Shown: positions 61,085 to 64,000 of the stretch, one piece after another | Position numbering within the stretch: position 1 is the first letter of the stretch | Layout of the letters: each line of letters opens with the position of its first letter | Assembly: GCF_017654505.1 (NCBI RefSeq) | Contig: NC_054538.1 | Location: 21,429,912 to 21,493,911, forward strand | From: Polyodon spathula | Lineage: Eukaryota; Chordata; Actinopteri; Acipenseriformes; Polyodontidae | Length of the DNA: 64,000 bases | Reading direction: 5' to 3' | Notes under the pieces: generated by a model | Told to the model about the DNA's origin: nothing | Database searches by the model: none | Seen by the model: the letters and a program-made list of their open reading frames with translations, nothing else | Program-made: the position numbers and the translations under genes

Positions 61085-61480
61085 TAACCTCATAGAGGAG
61101 GGTTCTCCATGAGTCTCCTATTTGTCGGGTCTCCTCAGCGACGGAACCCCCCCTACCGTATATGTTGGGTCAGGAAGAGCCAGAACCTCTTTTGTGTTAA
61201 CAACAGTAATTTATGTTTTTCTTTCCGGTTCGTGAGCCTGTTCATATGTCGGGTAACCTCAGAGACGGTGCCCTTCTTGTATATCGGGTCACCTCAAAGA
61301 CTTTGCTAGATCTAGCAAGAGACCTCTTTTCAAAAGGCAGAATCCTCACCTATGGAGGTCATTGCCCCTCTCCTGTTTATCGTGTCTATCAATCAAGTAA
61401 ATGTTGAGCCTTGAAGAGGCGGAACCCCTCTCTCCATGTGTATATGTTTACTAACTCTGTCAATAAACACTATCAGGGGC
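61085..61480 (+). repeat. 3' terminal repeats of copy 2
   Basis: Repeated GTCGGGT(C/A)(T/A)CCTCAG-type units occur at about 61,122, 61,236 and 61,281, ending with TGTTGAGCCTTGAAGAGGCG and CAATAAACACTATC. The AATAAA at about 61,461 may be the polyadenylation signal. A 65-bp foreign insert (61,301-61,365) interrupts one unit. Confidence 0.6.
61301..61365 (-). repeat. 65-bp inverted repeat, arm 2 (inserted in terminal repeat of copy 2)
   Basis: This arm interrupts the repeat unit ACCTCAAAGAC...GCCCCTCTCCTGTTT, which is continuous (ACCTCAAAGACGGTGGCACC) at about 60,229. It is identical to arm 1 in reverse complement, so it appears to have been copied from there. Confidence 0.95.
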
Positions 61481-61481
61481 C

Positions 61482-62350
61482 ATAGCGCCGCCCTGTGAAA
61501 TAAATATATATATAATGGGGATTGATTTTATTTTTAATTCAAGGGTGGTAAAATGCGACTGACGTGTATCTGGGTAATGGATAACCAAGTGCTGACTGTA
61601 GTTTTAATACCTTGCAGTATTTTTTTGTAAAATGAATTAATGAAGGTTAAAAGTGCTTTGTGAATGTGCCTCTAGATGTTTATATTTCTGATATCTGAAT
61701 ATACACTCTGAAACTGTCTGTAGAGTCTATAGAGTACAGCATATGTTCCCTGTGAAAGCTGCCTGTCCAAAAGTTTTATTTAATGTCACTTCAGAACAGG
61801 GGAACAATGCAGGTCAAAAAGCAACACTGTTTAAAATAAATAAGTATAGCAATTCTCCTCCTAGAAGGAGCTTGCACTGCTAGCTACATATTGCGCTAGT
61901 ACATTTGTATGAGTAAGTCTGAATGAGTTTAGACTTGCATGTAAAGTCTTGTGTACACACAAGTGGTATTTCGTAAGCACTTGGACTCATTTGAAGCAGT
62001 CATAGATATATTTAATGTAGCTAAGTGGATTTCAAGAGGTCAATTCAGCGTTTCAGAATTGATTAGGGATTATGTTAATATCCAGAAATGGCCGTAAACT
62101 GGCAATGCTTTTTTGATTAACTGTTGTTTTTTTTTTTTGTAAGTGAGCAGGGATTTGCTGCAAGAGCCAATTTCATAAGGCCCTTGATTTATTTTTAGGA
62201 AGAGTTCTTATTTATTGATAGATGTAATACACATGAGAGAACTGGAGCGGGCCTGTCCGGATTGAATTATTAAAGCAGACAAGGAGCACTATAAAGGATG
62301 TTGTAAAAGCAGAGCTTGCCCAAATGAAAATGCATTTACTATGTGCAGTA
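61482..62350. other. Unassigned DNA, enhancer-like
   Basis: No element was recognised. The 62,030-62,330 part has homeodomain-type words (TTGATTAGGGATTA, GAATTATTAAAG) and no repeat structure. Confidence 0.35.
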
Positions 62351-62352
62351 TA

Positions 62353-63921
62353 TAGTGCCTTAGAAAGCCTACATCCCTTTCAAAATTTTCACCTTTTGTT
62401 GCCTTATAGCCTGGAATTAAAATGCATTAAAATTGTTTTTTTTTCATTTATCTACACAGCCTGCCCCACAACTTCCAAGTGAAAAAAATATTCTAGAAAT
62501 TTGTAGAAAATAATTAAAAATAAAAACTGAAATAGCTTGGTTGGTTAAGTGTCCACCCCCTTGTAATAGCAATCCTAAATTATCTCAGGTGTAACCAATC
62601 GCCTTCAAAATCACACACCAAGTTAAGTGGCCTCCACATGTGTTTTTAGTGAAATTTTAGTGAATCACATGATTTCAGGATAAATTCAGCAGTTCCTATA
62701 GGTTCCCTGGGCTGGGTAGGGCATTTCAAAGCAAAGACTCAACCATGCGCACCAAGGCGCTTTCAAAAGAACTCCGGGACAAAGTTGTTGAAAGGCACAG
62801 ATCAGGGGATGGGTATAAAAAAATATCAAAGGCCTTGAATATCCCTTGGAGCATGGTCAAGACAATTATTAAGAAGTGGAAAGTGTATGGCACCACCTAG
62901 ATCAGCCCGTCCCTCCAAACTGGATGACCGAGCAAGAGGGAGACTGATCAGAGAGGCTACCAAGAGGCCAATGGCATCTTTACAAGAGCTACAGGCTATT
63001 ATGGCCAAGACTGGTCAAAGTGTGCATATGACAACAATATCCCAAGCACTCCACAAATATGGCCTGTATGGTAGGGAGGCAAGAAGGAAGCCTTTACTCA
63101 AGAAAGCCCACCTTGAATCCCGTTTGAAGTATGCAAAAAAAAAAAAACTTTTGTAGCCATGTGGCAAAAAGTTTTGTGGTCTGACGAAACTAGAATGGAA
63201 CCCAACACAGCACATCACCCAAACAACACCATCCCTACTGTGAAGCATGGTGGTGGCAGTATTATGTTATGGGGATGTCTGTCATCGGCAGGGACTGGGG
63301 CACTTGTCAGGATAGAAGGGAAAATGAATGGAGCAAAGTACAGAGAAGTACTTGAGGAAAACCTGCTACTCTTTGCATGAAAGCTGAAACTGGGATGGAA
63401 GTTTACCTTTCAGCATGACAACAACCCAGAGCACACAGCCAAAGCTACACCGGAATGGCAAAGGAACAAAAAGGTAAATGTCCTTGAGTGGCCCAGTCAG
63501 AGCCCCGACCTAAATCCAATCGAAAATTTGTGGCATGACTTGAAGACCATCAGCGCTCCCCAAGGAACTTGACAGAGCTTGAACAGATTTTGTAAAGAAG
63601 AATGATCAAATATTGCCAAATCTAGGTGTGTAAAATTGGTAGAGACCTATCCCATCAGACTCACAGCTGTAATTGCTGCCAAAGGTGCTTCCACTAAGTA
63701 TGAACTCAGGGGGGGTGGAGACTTATCGAATTATGATTTTTCAGTTTTGTATTTTTAATATATAATTTTTTTCTCAAAAAACTTTTTTCCCCTTAACAGT
63801 GTGGAGTATGGTGTGTAGATAAGTGGAAAAAAATCCTCATTTAAATGCATAAAACTCTGAGGCACTGACATAACAAAATGTGAAAAAAGTTCAAGGGGGT
63901 ATAGACTTTCTATAGGCATTG
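62353..63921 (+). mobile_element. Tc1/mariner transposon, decayed
   Basis: TA dinucleotides flank the element (62,351-62,352 and 63,922-63,923). The right end read inwards is CAATGCCTATAGAAAGTCTA and the left end TAGTGCCTTAGAAAGCCTAC, so the inverted repeats are diverged. The internal region is a degenerate transposase. It belongs to a different Tc1 subfamily from the 39.5-kb copy, with different terminal sequence, and is clearly older. Confidence 0.85.
62745..63700 (+). pseudogene. Tc1 transposase pseudogene
   Basis: The ATG at 62,745 begins MRTKALSKELRDKVVERHRS. The frame stops at GTT-stop near 62,900 after the first HTH. The second HTH continues in another frame (RPSKLDDRARGRLIREATKR). 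An A-run at 63,137-63,147 causes another frame change. The DDE domain then shows [10 protein letters not shown] (first Asp), QHDNNPEH (second Asp) and [11 protein letters not shown] (Glu) in mixed frames, with further stops (LLLFA-stop, QGT-stop). A segment between the first Asp and [11 protein letters not shown] is deleted. Compared with about 340 codons in the family, nothing here could yield active protein. Confidence 0.85.
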
Positions 63922-64000
63922 TAAATGCCTTTTTGGATGGGACTTTCATTGTATGTGTGATTCCAACAGCACAGTGCCCCCTTGCACCATACTGTGGCAT

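Larger units (their letters stand above)
58934..61480 (+). mobile_element. DIRS/Ngaro-type retrotransposon, copy 2, lacking RT
   Basis: The order on the plus strand is: gag (58,934-60,186, split by a CR1 at 59,170-59,570), a terminal-repeat-like block (60,187-60,345), YR (60,397-60,803), 3' untranslated region, and terminal repeats (61,085-61,480). RT and RNase H are absent. The block after gag (TCGGGTCACCTCAAAGACGG, GTTGGGCTTTGAAGAGGCGG) is repeated in the 3' terminal region, suggesting that repeat-mediated recombination or template switching removed the middle. Confidence 0.75.

Overview
The window looks like intergenic and intronic DNA from a ray-finned fish nuclear genome. It is AT-rich, has almost no host coding sequence, and is crowded with broken transposable elements of fish type: Tc1/mariner, PIF/Harbinger, CR1 and L2 LINEs, a tRNA-derived SINE, LTR elements and tyrosine-recombinase (DIRS/Ngaro-type) retrotransposons. 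The CR1 tail and the SINE resemble repeats I associate with sturgeons and paddlefish. A non-teleost ray-finned fish is therefore my best guess, but it is memory-based and not proven by the sequence.

Layout. 1-18 kb holds a Harbinger transposase remnant (about 1.8-2.0 kb), two CR1 pieces, a solo LTR, a long broken L2 LINE (8.6-10.6 kb, minus), a Harbinger Myb/SANT remnant (13.4-13.7 kb), a second solo LTR (14.75-15.5 kb) and an LTR with part of its internal region (16.4-17.2 kb). 18-21 kb holds the first DIRS/Ngaro-type relic with a 76-bp tandem repeat at its 3' side. 21-31 kb holds a SINE, an LTR fragment, small MITEs (one with telomere-like TTAGGG repeats) and a solo LTR. 32.05-33.3 kb is a CpG-rich minisatellite with a 62-bp unit. 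34-42.4 kb contains two more LTR copies and a nearly intact Tc1 element (39,535-41,205) carrying an 8-bp-class frameshift and a 34-nt poly-G run. 44.8-46.2 kb is a small LTR element with two about 395-bp LTRs and only a repetitive internal ORF. 48.4-49.2 kb is a CR1/L2 mosaic.

The only plausible host gene is at about 49.6-50.13 kb (plus strand): a first coding exon with a basic stretch, a hydrophobic segment and a GTGAGC donor in phase 1. I do not recognise the gene, and no second exon could be identified before the window ends.

53.1-61.5 kb is the most interesting part. A minus-strand DIRS/Ngaro-type element keeps recognisable gag zinc-finger, RT, RNase H and tyrosine recombinase (YR). Next to it lies a plus-strand relative with gag and YR but no RT, interrupted by a CR1 insertion. 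A perfect 65-bp inverted repeat links 57,876-57,940 to 61,301-61,365, inside the second element's terminal repeats, and looks like a recent templated insertion. The window ends with a decayed Tc1 element (62,353-63,921).

No tRNA, rRNA, CRISPR or prokaryotic features were seen. Apart from the exon at 49,969, the genes here are selfish elements. All appear inactive as single copies because of frameshifts, stops or truncation.
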